A stretch of DNA of 64,000 nucleotides from Cognatundibacterium jejuense (GTDB taxonomy: Bacteria > Pseudomonadota > Gammaproteobacteria > Burkholderiales > Burkholderiaceae_D): assembly GCF_014284255.1 (NCBI RefSeq), contig NZ_JACOFV010000004.1, positions 1 to 64,000 on the forward strand, in the 5' to 3' direction. A program made the position numbers and the translations under genes. Shown one piece after another: positions 1 to 8,372 of this stretch (position 1 is the first letter of the stretch; each line of letters starts with the position of its first letter). The notes under the pieces were generated by a model, which was not told where the DNA came from, did not search any database, and worked only from the letters and a program-made list of their open reading frames with translations.

Positions 1-1
1 A

Positions 2-76
2 TTGGAAAGGCTACCATTGCAACCATTCAGCCGCATCAGCGAACTACTTCCGCACAACTGGAAGCCTGCTCAATAA
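2..76 (+). CDS. IS66-family transposase (TnpC), C-terminal end only
   Basis: Only the last 24 residues are present, reading ERLPLQPFSRISELLPHNWK and then a short tail to a TAA at 74-76. The pattern of a leucine-proline helix end followed by a 'LLPxNW' tail is what IS66 transposases show at their C terminus (established family knowledge; the match was made by eye). In the full protein this tail follows the DDE catalytic domain, which lies outside the window. The gene is co-directional with the interrupted defence genes, so readthrough from the element could transcribe them. Confidence 0.7.
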   Translation: MERLPLQPFSRISELLPHNWKPAQ

Positions 77-101
77 ATCCGATCATCAATCTAAGGATCG
101 G

Positions 102-127
102 TCAACCTGTGTTGACCGGGTGCTTAC
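102..127 (+). repeat. IS66-type terminal inverted repeat (right)
   Basis: Read on the minus strand from 127 this is GTAAGCACCCGGTCAACACA. The GTAAGC start and the CCGGT core are characteristic of IS66-family ends. Its partner repeat is upstream of the window. Confidence 0.7.
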
Positions 128-135
128 CCAGTTAG
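128..135. repeat. Candidate 8-bp target-site duplication (CCAGTTAG)
   Basis: IS66 elements usually duplicate 8 bp on insertion. The eight bases next to the element end are CCAGTTAG; the other copy would lie just left of the element, outside the window, so this is an expectation rather than an observed repeat. Confidence 0.35.
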
Positions 136-145
136 TGTACGCATC

Positions 146-2035
146 ATGGTTAATGTGGCACTTGCAGAGGAGGCTGAATTTAAAGAGGGAGTTTACAGGA
201 TTTTTACGGCTGAATATTCAAAGGGTCATAAACTAAACGATAGGCAGCAGTTTGATAAGTTTTACGCATTGCTTTCAAAAGAAACAAGAGTAGGTAAAAC
301 TGATGGAAGTCTCTATAAAACTACATTCGTAGATCGTAATGGGGATGCAACAGATAAGTTTTCCCTAAAAAAACTGATAAATATTAAAGAAATCAAAGCA
401 AACCGCCACCTTAAAGAAGGTGTGCTGAGCGATATTTTTAACAAGATAGTTGCTTTTCAGTTCACCAATGACCCTAAATCTCGTTCAAGTTTGGAAACAA
501 GTATAGGAGGGATTAATGTTGAGATAACTGACAAGGTAGGGTCTAAAAGTACTGATATTTCTCAAGTCTTAGGCGAAATCGAAAGTACAGAAAAAGTTGA
601 TCTAAGCTTGTCTGGTAACGTTACTTATGATGCCGTTATGAAAGGACTGATCAAATACAACTTCATGGATGGAGATTACAACATACCTGAAGATCAATTT
701 GGCTTGGGCTATATTAATCTGTTGAATATTATTGGTGAAATTATTCATTTTGTTGATAGCTATGAAGACAAAAGTCATCTTAGTCGAATTAATCTACTTT
801 TTATTGAAGAGCCAGAAGCGTTTATGCACCCTCAGATGCAGGAATTCTTCATCAAGCGCATTGATAATGCAGTAACAAAGGCACTTGAGATCGCAAATGC
901 ATCTTCAACAGTTAAAAAAACGCTACATTGCCAGATCGCAATTACGACCCACTCGTCTCATATCGTAAATAGTAAGATTCATAGTAGTAATACGTTTAAT
1001 AATCTCAATTATTTAACAACAATTGATAAATGTACTAAAGTCATAAATTTGACAGATGAGGCCGTGGCTTCCAGTGAAGTTGGCGACACCGACAAAACGC
1101 TAAATTTCATTAAGAAGCACATAAAGTATAAGGTCTCAGAGTTGTTCTTCTCTGACGCTATTATTTTTGTTGAGGGTATTACAGAAGAAACCTTGCTAAA
1201 TTATTACTTGGAAAAACACTCAATTCTTAGTAATTACTATATCTCCGTGTTTAATATAAATGGCGCTCACGGAAAATTGTATTTGCCTTTGGCGAAAAAA
1301 CTTTGTGTTCCTAGCTTGATTGTGACGGATTTAGATATAAAACGTGCAAAATGTGAGAAGGACGAAAAGCACACAGAAAATGAGTCTTGTGAAGTATGTG
1401 GACAGCTGGCTAAAGATGGTGATACGCCTCGTGTACTGGGCTCGGATCCCGGCTTTGTTCAAATCACTAAGCTAGCTGATCGTAAGACAACCAATACGAC
1501 CCTTAAAGAGTTCAATCAAAAACTGAGAGATAAGTTAATAGATGACGCGGATAAACTTGATGACATTGAGTTTTTTGAAGATGGTAACCTTTATGTGGTA
1601 TTCCAAAAGGACCCTATTGAAGAGCAACATGCAACTAGTTTAGAAGAGGCGCTAATCTTAACTAACTACCAAAACAATATTATCAATAGTGCAATTGAAA
1701 AATGTAAGCCCGATATATACCAGGACATTTTAAATGACGATAATGGGAATAAATTACGAAAAAATTTGATCCATAACTCTTATAAATTACAGAAGAAACT
1801 CTCAGACAGTAAGAGCAAGTTCTCTAATGAGTTGCTATTTAGTCTCCTTTCAGCGGACGAGGGGGAGGATATACCGAAGCTACCAAACTACTTAGAAAAT
1901 GGTTTAGGTTGGCTTGTCACTAAACTGAAAACTAACGATATGCGTTCATTAAGTGAAGCTGAGGAGCTTGTTGCTGTAGAGGCTAAACATGCGACAAATG
2001 AAAGTAGAGAGGCTACATCTGATGACAAAAAATGA
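146..2035 (+). CDS. OLD-family nuclease, Gabija GajA-like, 5' end cut off by an IS66 insertion
   Basis: OLD nucleases join an ABC-type ATPase to a TOPRIM nuclease; with a UvrD-like partner they form Gabija-type (class 2 OLD) anti-phage systems that nick DNA. Visible here: Walker B 'LLFIEEPEAFMHP' near residues 218-230, a switch-like 'ITTHSSHIV' motif, the TOPRIM glutamate in 'FVEGITEE' near 340 and the TOPRIM 'VTDLD' near 392. A C/H/C/C cluster just after this suggests a zinc-binding insertion. The N-terminal Walker A loop (GxxGxGK[ST]) is missing. The frame is open without a stop from the insertion-sequence boundary (128) into the ATG at 146, so the true start has been removed. The overlapping helicase gene follows. 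AT content is visibly higher than in the rest of the window, fitting horizontal gain. Probably inactive as an ATPase; other OLD-helicase pairs are a possible alternative to true Gabija. Confidence 0.82.
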   Translation: MVNVALAEEAEFKEGVYRIFTAEYSKGHKLNDRQQFDKFYALLSKETRVGKTDGSLYKTTFVDRNGDATDKFSLKKLINIKEIKANRHLKEGVLSDIFNKIVAFQFTNDPKSRSSLETSIGGINVEITDKVGSKSTDISQVLGEIESTEKVDLSLSGNVTYDAVMKGLIKYNFMDGDYNIPEDQFGLGYINLLNIIGEIIHFVDSYEDKSHLSRINLLFIEEPEAFMHPQMQEFFIKRIDNAVTKALEIANASSTVKKTLHCQIAITTHSSHIVNSKIHSSNTFNNLNYLTTIDKCTKVINLTDEAVASSEVGDTDKTLNFIKKHIKYKVSELFFSDAIIFVEGITEETLLNYYLEKHSILSNYYISVFNINGAHGKLYLPLAKKLCVPSLIVTDLDIKRAKCEKDEKHTENESCEVCGQLAKDGDTPRVLGSDPGFVQITKLADRKTTNTTLKEFNQKLRDKLIDDADKLDDIEFFEDGNLYVVFQKDPIEEQHATSLEEALILTNYQNNIINSAIEKCKPDIYQDILNDDNGNKLRKNLIHNSYKLQKKLSDSKSKFSNELLFSLLSADEGEDIPKLPNYLENGLGWLVTKLKTNDMRSLSEAEELVAVEAKHATNESREATSDDKK

Positions 2036-4148
2036 GATGGCGGAACTACAGATTCAGCAACGTATTATTAAACATGTTGATGACTTCAGAAGCTTTCGCT
2101 TTAATGCTGGGGCCGGTGCAGGCAAAACCTATGCCCTTATAGAAACGCTTAAATACGTTGCCGTCAATAAAATAGCAGCTAGCAAGAGTGCTCAAAAAGT
2201 GGCGTGTATTACCTATACAAATATTGCGGTAAATGAAATAAAGAGCCGATTAGGTAACTCAGAGACGATACACGTTTCAACAATTCATGAAAGATTATGG
2301 GAGATTATTAAAAGGGCTCAACCTGAGCTTTTGTTATGTCATAAGGAAAAGATAGAAGAGGTTATAGATAAAATTAGTTCCAATCTCGACGGTTCCGATA
2401 AAGTAAAATTCTATAAGGAGCTTGGGGAGCAACAAAAGAAAGAATTCATTGAGTTTGCTATGCAGACCAAAGATATTTTCTATAAATCAAGAGATTTAGG
2501 CGCCAAACTTTTCAAAAATGCTTATAGCAACATTGAGGTTAACAGCCCCGCGTTTCTTGATGATTGCTTTAAAAATGTAGGAAATTTCAAATATGTGGTT
2601 GAATTACTATATCAAAATCAAAGACTTAAAGAGTGTCTAAAAAGAATTGATGCAGGAGAAGAGAAACGTGTTAATTATGACAGCAAGGTAAATGCCGACA
2701 GACTTCACTACATGAAGTTCAGTCACGATACCTTACTTGAGTACGGATTGAAACTAATTGAAAATTACCCTACTCTTTGCCGCATTATTATTGATAGCTA
2801 CCCATATTTTTTTATTGATGAATATCAGGATACACATGCCAATGTCGTTAAATTTATCAAAACCATTCATGGCTACGCCATAAAAAACAATAAAAATTGG
2901 ATGGTGGGCTACTTCGGCGATATTGCTCAGAGCATTTATGACGATGGAGTCGGAGGAAAGATTGCAGATCTTCATGCTGGACTGGTTAATGTCGATAAGA
3001 TATTTAATCGACGCTCACATCGTCAAATAATTGATGTTGTGAATAAAATCCGTGCTGATGAAATAGTTCAAGAACCTATTTTTGAAGAGCGAAATACTGG
3101 TTCGGTAAACTTTTTCTACAATGTATCAGACCAAAAACTAACGACTGCACAACAATTCCTAGTCGAGTATAAAGAAGCTCTGATCAAATGCAATGGAGAG
3201 TTAGGAGATGAAGTTGATGAAGATACTAAAATTCACTGCTTGGTATTAACAAATAAACTCATGGCCAGCTTTAACGGGTTTGGTGATGTGTATGAAGTTT
3301 ATCAAAATTCATCAATCTATTATGATAATTTAAATGCCCAAGTATTATCTCAACAACTGGAAAAACTACACCCAACGGTTTTAACCATCTACCACTTAGT
3401 TAAGCTATACCATGACATACAGAAGGGCATAGTTTCCTACTACGATATTTTTGGAGTGGCTAGCAAAAATATGGCTTTTTCCAAGGCAAGCTTGGTTATC
3501 CGTGAGTTAGAAAAAAAAGTAGTCAATTCATTCAAAGACTGGATCGACATAATTATTGATAGACTTGAAAATAGTGAGGCTACAGAAGCACTAGCTAGAG
3601 CATTAATTAATCGAATTAATTTTGAGTCTCGTAAGATTACTTCTGCCGATGCATTTCAGTCAGCATTGTTAGACGACATTAATACTCTAATGAATGGTGA
3701 TTCGGAGGCTGAGGATACAGCTAAAGGAAAAATAAATAGTGTTTTAGAGTTGCCAATCAACTCATTAATAAAATGGGCTAATTTTATTGATGGCATTGAA
3801 AATAATGAAATTTCTTACCACACCTATCATGGTACTAAGGGTGAGGAGTACGAGAATGTAGCCATTATTTTAGAACATAGCTTTGGAAGAAATAATGCCA
3901 ATAAATTTAAAAATTATTTTGAGGTTGTGAAAAAAACTCAAGAAGAAGTGGAATTCATATTCGCCGATCCGCATGAGAAAGAAAAACACCTTAACACAAA
4001 GCATTTGCTCTACGTTGCTTGCTCTCGGGCGATAAAAAATCTGAGAGTACTGTATTTGGATGATATCTTGGGTATAGAGAATGGCATTAAAGCTATTTTT
4101 GGTGATATTAAACCATGGGAAGTAGCTGGAGTTCAAATGTCTGAATGA
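2022..4148 (+). CDS. UvrD/PcrA-like helicase, Gabija GajB-like
   Basis: Superfamily 1 DNA helicase. Visible motifs are: a P-loop 'NAGAGAGKT' near residues 28-36 (Q-motif-like residues just before it); motif II 'DEYQD' near 266; motif III-like 'GDIAQSIY'; motif V-like 'TYHGTKGEEYENV'; and motif VI 'YVACSRAIKN' near 664. I chose the ATG at 2022 because a GAGAGG ribosome site lies about nine bases upstream and the reading overlaps the nuclease gene by 14 bases, typical of translational coupling. At about 708 residues it is longer than the roughly 500-residue GajB prototype; the extra length is an insertion between motifs Ia and II and in the 2B-like region. Its partner nuclease is truncated, so the system is likely non-functional unless the fragment is still expressed. 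Confidence 0.82.
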   Translation: MTKNEMAELQIQQRIIKHVDDFRSFRFNAGAGAGKTYALIETLKYVAVNKIAASKSAQKVACITYTNIAVNEIKSRLGNSETIHVSTIHERLWEIIKRAQPELLLCHKEKIEEVIDKISSNLDGSDKVKFYKELGEQQKKEFIEFAMQTKDIFYKSRDLGAKLFKNAYSNIEVNSPAFLDDCFKNVGNFKYVVELLYQNQRLKECLKRIDAGEEKRVNYDSKVNADRLHYMKFSHDTLLEYGLKLIENYPTLCRIIIDSYPYFFIDEYQDTHANVVKFIKTIHGYAIKNNKNWMVGYFGDIAQSIYDDGVGGKIADLHAGLVNVDKIFNRRSHRQIIDVVNKIRADEIVQEPIFEERNTGSVNFFYNVSDQKLTTAQQFLVEYKEALIKCNGELGDEVDEDTKIHCLVLTNKLMASFNGFGDVYEVYQNSSIYYDNLNAQVLSQQLEKLHPTVLTIYHLVKLYHDIQKGIVSYYDIFGVASKNMAFSKASLVIRELEKKVVNSFKDWIDIIIDRLENSEATEALARALINRINFESRKITSADAFQSALLDDINTLMNGDSEAEDTAKGKINSVLELPINSLIKWANFIDGIENNEISYHTYHGTKGEEYENVAIILEHSFGRNNANKFKNYFEVVKKTQEEVEFIFADPHEKEKHLNTKHLLYVACSRAIKNLRVLYLDDILGIENGIKAIFGDIKPWEVAGVQMSE

Positions 4149-4201
4149 TTGGTTTTTTTCTGATTTATACGATGGCTAGCCACAATTTGAAATGCAGAAT
4201 G

Positions 4202-4223
4202 GAGGCGATGCCAGTGTCGCCTC
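4202..4223. terminator. Weak hairpin between convergent genes
   Basis: A 7-bp perfect stem GAGGCGA/TCGCCTC with an 8-base loop lies between the convergent helicase and PPDK-like genes. Neither side has a clear T-run, so termination function is uncertain. Confidence 0.25.
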
Positions 4224-4237
4224 GAACCTACCAATTT

Positions 4238-5875
4238 TCACTTCTCACGCCTACCATGATGCCCTGCACCTGCTGACTTGCGCAGGGCGCGAAGGCGTTT
4301 GAGTAGTGCTTCATCGGGGATCAATACAGCCGCTACTTTGCCGTGATAGATCAAGCCTTCATTGCCGTCGAGGGTGATGATGTCGCCTTCGTGTAGCGTG
4401 GTTTCTGCAAAGCTGACGGTGCGGGCTGTCATGTCGATGCGCAGGGTGTTGCAACCGACCAGGCAGACTTTGCCTAGTTGTCTGGCGACGACGGCGGCGT
4501 GGGAGGTGCGAGCGCCGCGTTCTGTTAAAAGGCCTGCTGCAGAATCCAATGCGGCAATGTCGCTGGTCTCTGCGTCTTGTCTGACCAGAATCGTGGATAC
4601 GCCGCCTTTAGCGTGTTCAGCGGCGCTTTGTGCGTCGAGCACGATTTTGCCAGAGACTACGCCGGGGCATGCGGATGCGGCCTTCGCTAAAGGTGCGATG
4701 TCGGAAGAGGTTTTGTGTTGTGGTGATAGTCTGATGGTTCCTATCTCTTCTTCTTTTAATTGTTCGGTGCGTTGTAAGGCGGTAGCGGCGTCGATGATAT
4801 TTTCATCTAGCAAATCCAGTGCAATGCGGGCGCAGGCGAGGGGAGTGCGTTTGCCTGAACGCGATTGCAGCATGTAAAGCACGCCATCCTGGACGGTGAA
4901 TTCAAAATCCTGCATGTCTGAGAATTCTTGCTCCAGTGCTTGTGCTGCTTCCTGAAGTTTTTGCCACGCTGCTGGTGCAACGGTTGCCAGACCCTGATGA
5001 GCGTCAGCATTGCGGCGACCTGAGACCACGTCTTCGCCTTGGGCATTGCTTAAAAAATCAACCCAAAGACCTTGTTCACCTGTGGTTGGGTCTCTGGTAA
5101 ATCCAACGCCAGCGCCAGAATGTGCCCCGCTATTGCCAAACGCCATGCTTTGTATGGTGACGGCTGTGCCTATTGCCGCGTCGATCTTATTTAAATGCCG
5201 GTAGGTGTCTGCTTTGTCTGACATCCATGACGCAAATACGGCGTGAATTGCTCCGGTCAGTTGCACATGCACGTCTTGTGGAAATGGCTGACCGACCTGT
5301 TCTTGATAGATTGCCAAAAAGCGTTTGGTTAATGCGCGTAATTCACTGAAATCCAATTCACGCTCGTCGCGTCCCTGGGCGATGATGGCAATCTCATTTT
5401 CAAATAAAGACGCCGGGACGCCGGATACGATCTCGCCGTAGCAAGCGACCAGATGACGATATGCGTCCCACACCAGGCGCGGGTTGCCAGTTTTACGCAA
5501 AAATCCAGATAAGGTGGCGTCGCTAATGCCAACATTGAGTATCGTTTCCATCATGCCTGGCATCGACACCGATGCACCTGATCGCACTGAAACAATCAGG
5601 GGATTGCGGATGTCGCCAAAGACTTCGCCTGCAACGTTTTGTAGTGCGGGTAAGCCGATATCAAAGAGTGGCTTGAAGCATTCTTCCGGACGTTGAGAAA
5701 AATCCGTACCGATTACCAAAGCAGGGGGAACTTGCAGCCCGATTTCTGCCATGCGTAATAAATTGTACGCCTTGGTTCCCATGCTCTCACGTCTAGGTTT
5801 GTGATTGAAATGGTGATCAGTGTTGTTGCCCGAAATCAGGAAGAAATGTTTAGGCCAGTGTGTTGAAGACGTCAT
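4238..5875 (-). CDS. PPDK-like phosphotransferase lacking the PEP-binding barrel
   Basis: Residues ~28-345 match the ATP-grasp-type nucleotide domain of pyruvate phosphate dikinase/PEP synthase: 'VSVRSGASVSMPGMMET' at about 95-111, 'GFTRDPTTGE' at 258-267 and 'LQSRSGKRT' at 336-344. Residues ~400-515 match the swivelling phosphohistidine domain, with the catalytic His in 'RTSHAAVVAR' at about 459. The protein then ends at 545, whereas PPDK is about 870-890 residues and carries a PEP/pyruvate TIM barrel after this point. It therefore should be able to load phosphate from ATP onto its histidine (family inference), but the final acceptor is unknown. The start codon overlaps the stop of the upstream PhoU-like gene by four bases, so both are made from one message and probably work together. 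It could be a relative of antibiotic- or regulator-phosphorylating PEP-synthase-like enzymes. Confidence 0.85.
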   Translation of the reverse strand: MTSSTHWPKHFFLISGNNTDHHFNHKPRRESMGTKAYNLLRMAEIGLQVPPALVIGTDFSQRPEECFKPLFDIGLPALQNVAGEVFGDIRNPLIVSVRSGASVSMPGMMETILNVGISDATLSGFLRKTGNPRLVWDAYRHLVACYGEIVSGVPASLFENEIAIIAQGRDERELDFSELRALTKRFLAIYQEQVGQPFPQDVHVQLTGAIHAVFASWMSDKADTYRHLNKIDAAIGTAVTIQSMAFGNSGAHSGAGVGFTRDPTTGEQGLWVDFLSNAQGEDVVSGRRNADAHQGLATVAPAAWQKLQEAAQALEQEFSDMQDFEFTVQDGVLYMLQSRSGKRTPLACARIALDLLDENIIDAATALQRTEQLKEEEIGTIRLSPQHKTSSDIAPLAKAASACPGVVSGKIVLDAQSAAEHAKGGVSTILVRQDAETSDIAALDSAAGLLTERGARTSHAAVVARQLGKVCLVGCNTLRIDMTARTVSFAETTLHEGDIITLDGNEGLIYHGKVAAVLIPDEALLKRLRALRKSAGAGHHGRREK

Positions 5876-7824
5876 GACGAGATACCTGTTTTAGTGAACA
5901 CCATCTTACGCAATGCATACCCAGCAGCGAGTAGATGATCAGAAGCTTTTTCGATGATATTGGCCAGATCGCTGGCAAGGCTATACGCCGCGGCTGACGA
6001 ATGTAGTGAGCGTACGATGGTCATACGTGCCTGCCGCGATAGATCGTCGCACACCCGTTCGGCACGTAGCATGCGCCACAGTGCTTGTAAAAATAAATCG
6101 CTGTCTATCGGTTCGCCTAAGACATTGATATGACGTGCAATTTCGATCGCTTTGATTAAATCTTGTATCGCCGCGAGAGTGGTGTTTGCCAAAAGCAGAA
6201 GCGCTTGTTTGACTTCTGAGGGGAGTCCCTTGAGCGGTTCAATCAAGGTCATCGAATAAATGAAGATTGCTTCTTCTAAGGCGTCTGCCACATCATCGGA
6301 TCTTTCGAGTAAGTCCACCACGGGCAGCCATTGGCCGTGCCGTTCTGCGCGCTGTCGTGCATCCATCAATTGATGATCGGCCTGTCTTTCCCAGGCTTTG
6401 GCGCGAGATACGACGTCTGTCATGTGCCTGGCTTCTGTGGATTGTCCACTTTCCAGTACGTCGCATAATGCTATCGCAAGTGTATGACAATAGGCAGCAT
6501 GTTCTGCCAGCAGGTCAAAGCCAAACGTGCGTTGTTTCAGTGCTCGCGCCAGTAGCATTCGGGCTTCGTCAGCGACCAATGCGACCGGTTGTTGCTGGCG
6601 CAAAATGCTGCTGCACATGCGCATCAATTCCAGCAAGAATGTCGTGGCAACGGATTCGCCAAGCACTTCATCAAGGCGATCACCGATCCGAAACGCTTCG
6701 GTATCGACGGCTTGCATTGCATTAAAAACCAATTGTTCTCCACCAGCCAGCAGCCATGCCATGTGTCCCCATTCTTCTTTTGCCGCACGTTGAAGAATCA
6801 AATACGCCTGGTTCTTGTTCAAAAAATGTCGCAGGCGCTTACGGGCGCGGTTCCAGTCAATCACAAAAACAATCCGCGATGCGGCAGCTTCCAGACCATT
6901 GAGCAGGTCTTGTCCTTGTGCTTTGAAAATGGCGGTCCCAACCCGGTAAGGCTTACCCGAATTGAGCGCATCGGATTGAACCGGGGCCGATACTGTCCAT
7001 ATAAAGCCAATTTCCTCTAACATTCCTTTAAAGAACTCGAAACGCTCCACATGTAAGTCAGAATAAGTCATGCTCACAGTGTCTTGTTCGACCTCAATGA
7101 CCAGCACATGCGCGTCGTTCGTGCCAATGTCATTCTGGATGAGCAAGCGTGCGCCATCGCGGGTTACTGCGGTGTCTAATCCGGGGTGAGAGAATTTGAG
7201 TGGCGCTGTGCGATGCAATCCGCGCATAAATGCTTGAATGAGCGGGCGGTCGCTATCTTCAATTTGCCATACGTTTGCACCATCGACTATTTCGGTCGCA
7301 ATCTCGCTTGCCATCGCATTGAGCTGCTTATGCAAATCCATCACTAATAGATGGAAACTGTCTCCATCCTTGCGATTGCCTTGGGTTAGTGCTGTCATTG
7401 ACTCGTGCGTAAGACCTTCGTCGTCTTTCATCTGCTCAAATTGCTTGATCCAGTGATCACGTCGTGCCGTGATATTGAGTGGAACTGTCCGGTCAGTTTC
7501 GCACACGGGGCGCGCCATGATCGTGATATCTGCCGTCAACGCATCGAGCAGTTGATTTAATTGCGGCAATACAAGCGTGTCGCCATCGATATAGGCAGTT
7601 TTAATCAACTCAATAGGCCATGTACTACCTTGCAGCCCAGCCTGCGCGAGTTCGGTTCCTAAGTCGCTTAGCGCAGCCGTCGGTGCGTTGGCATGCTGAG
7701 CCGCTGACTGAAGTAGTGTCAGATACAGCTTCAATCGATCGTTAGCATTGAGTGCTGATTTGACCCACGCTGGCATCAATAATGATTGTTTTCCAAGTGC
7801 TGAGACAGCCTGTTCTTTAAGCAT
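5872..7824 (-). CDS. PhoU/DUF47-like protein with large unique N-terminal region
   Basis: About 650 residues, no signal peptide and no clear membrane span. The last ~220 residues are all helical, with the pattern 'LERSDDVADALEEAIF' and a long amphipathic bundle that resembles PhoU/DUF47 phosphate-regulator domains. The first ~400 residues I do not recognise. I chose the ATG at 7824, preceded by GAGAA at a proper distance, over a TTG seven codons earlier. It is the first gene of a two-gene unit with the PPDK-like protein (4-base overlap). The pairing suggests a protein that senses or binds phosphate or a phosphorylated partner and controls, or is modified by, the phosphotransferase. That role is inference; only the C-terminal resemblance and the overlap are seen. 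Confidence 0.65.
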   Translation of the reverse strand: MLKEQAVSALGKQSLLMPAWVKSALNANDRLKLYLTLLQSAAQHANAPTAALSDLGTELAQAGLQGSTWPIELIKTAYIDGDTLVLPQLNQLLDALTADITIMARPVCETDRTVPLNITARRDHWIKQFEQMKDDEGLTHESMTALTQGNRKDGDSFHLLVMDLHKQLNAMASEIATEIVDGANVWQIEDSDRPLIQAFMRGLHRTAPLKFSHPGLDTAVTRDGARLLIQNDIGTNDAHVLVIEVEQDTVSMTYSDLHVERFEFFKGMLEEIGFIWTVSAPVQSDALNSGKPYRVGTAIFKAQGQDLLNGLEAAASRIVFVIDWNRARKRLRHFLNKNQAYLILQRAAKEEWGHMAWLLAGGEQLVFNAMQAVDTEAFRIGDRLDEVLGESVATTFLLELMRMCSSILRQQQPVALVADEARMLLARALKQRTFGFDLLAEHAAYCHTLAIALCDVLESGQSTEARHMTDVVSRAKAWERQADHQLMDARQRAERHGQWLPVVDLLERSDDVADALEEAIFIYSMTLIEPLKGLPSEVKQALLLLANTTLAAIQDLIKAIEIARHINVLGEPIDSDLFLQALWRMLRAERVCDDLSRQARMTIVRSLHSSAAAYSLASDLANIIEKASDHLLAAGYALRKMVFTKTGISS

Positions 7825-8372
7825 TGAGATTCTCGGTATGAGCAAAATGAATGTTTAAAGTGTAGGTTTGTTAAGTGACAATTGAATGACAAAGCATCAC
7901 TTTTTGAATTGATAAAAAGCATCAAAACTAAGACGTCTAAATAAGTGTTTTGAGTTCATTTCTCCTCTGATGCGAGCGTCTGATTGTGCAAGTTAGGTGA
8001 TAACTTTACTGCTTCAGGTTCAAATTTTATTTGATCGAATTTTGATAAATATCAAGTGAAAAAATCTTCCCGAGCGAAAGCTGATAACTGAGTGTTGAAG
8101 TTCAGATTTCTTCATGCAATGAGCAGTGGTGTGTTGCATTCAAGACCTGTTGATGGTGAAAAAATAAGGGGGCGTTGACAACTAGGTACATGTATTTGTC
8201 CAACGGAAGAGGGAATCACCGATCTTCACACAGAAGTTGAAGATTAAAATGCTCTGTGGAAACAGAAAGCCTTTAAATTAGCGAACTCTGCAGAAAAACC
8301 TGCCTTAACAATAAGAAGAGCTGGAATTCTATTTGTCGTTAACAATAAAAATTCTAGGCCTATACTGAAGAA
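7825..8372. other. Divergent intergenic region (548 bp)
   Basis: Lies between the divergent PhoU-like gene and the solute-binding gene and must hold both promoters. A TATACT that could serve as a -10 for the rightward gene sits at 8361-8366, but it is only six bases from the ATG and has no good -35, so it is unconvincing. No ORF with coding character, repeat array or riboswitch was recognised. Confidence 0.4.

Larger units (their letters stand above)
1..127 (+). mobile_element. Right end of an IS66-family insertion sequence
   Basis: The window opens inside an insertion sequence. Three things point to the IS66 family: a transposase C-terminal tail that stops at 74-76, a short non-coding stretch, and a terminus whose reverse complement begins GTAAGCACCCGG, the typical start of IS66-family terminal repeats. 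The element ends at 127, and beyond it an unrelated, AT-rich reading frame (the GajA-like gene) continues immediately. The left end, the accessory genes tnpA/tnpB and the other terminal repeat are outside the window, so completeness cannot be judged. Confidence 0.8.

Noticed and set aside
4362-4877. A 171-codon plus-strand frame inside the PPDK-like gene
   Set aside because: Antisense shadow of a strongly supported gene; low-complexity Ser/Ala/Arg composition and no family resemblance.
6267-7020. Several plus-strand frames inside the PhoU-like gene
   Set aside because: All are antisense shadows with Arg/Ser/His-rich composition and no ribosome sites in context.
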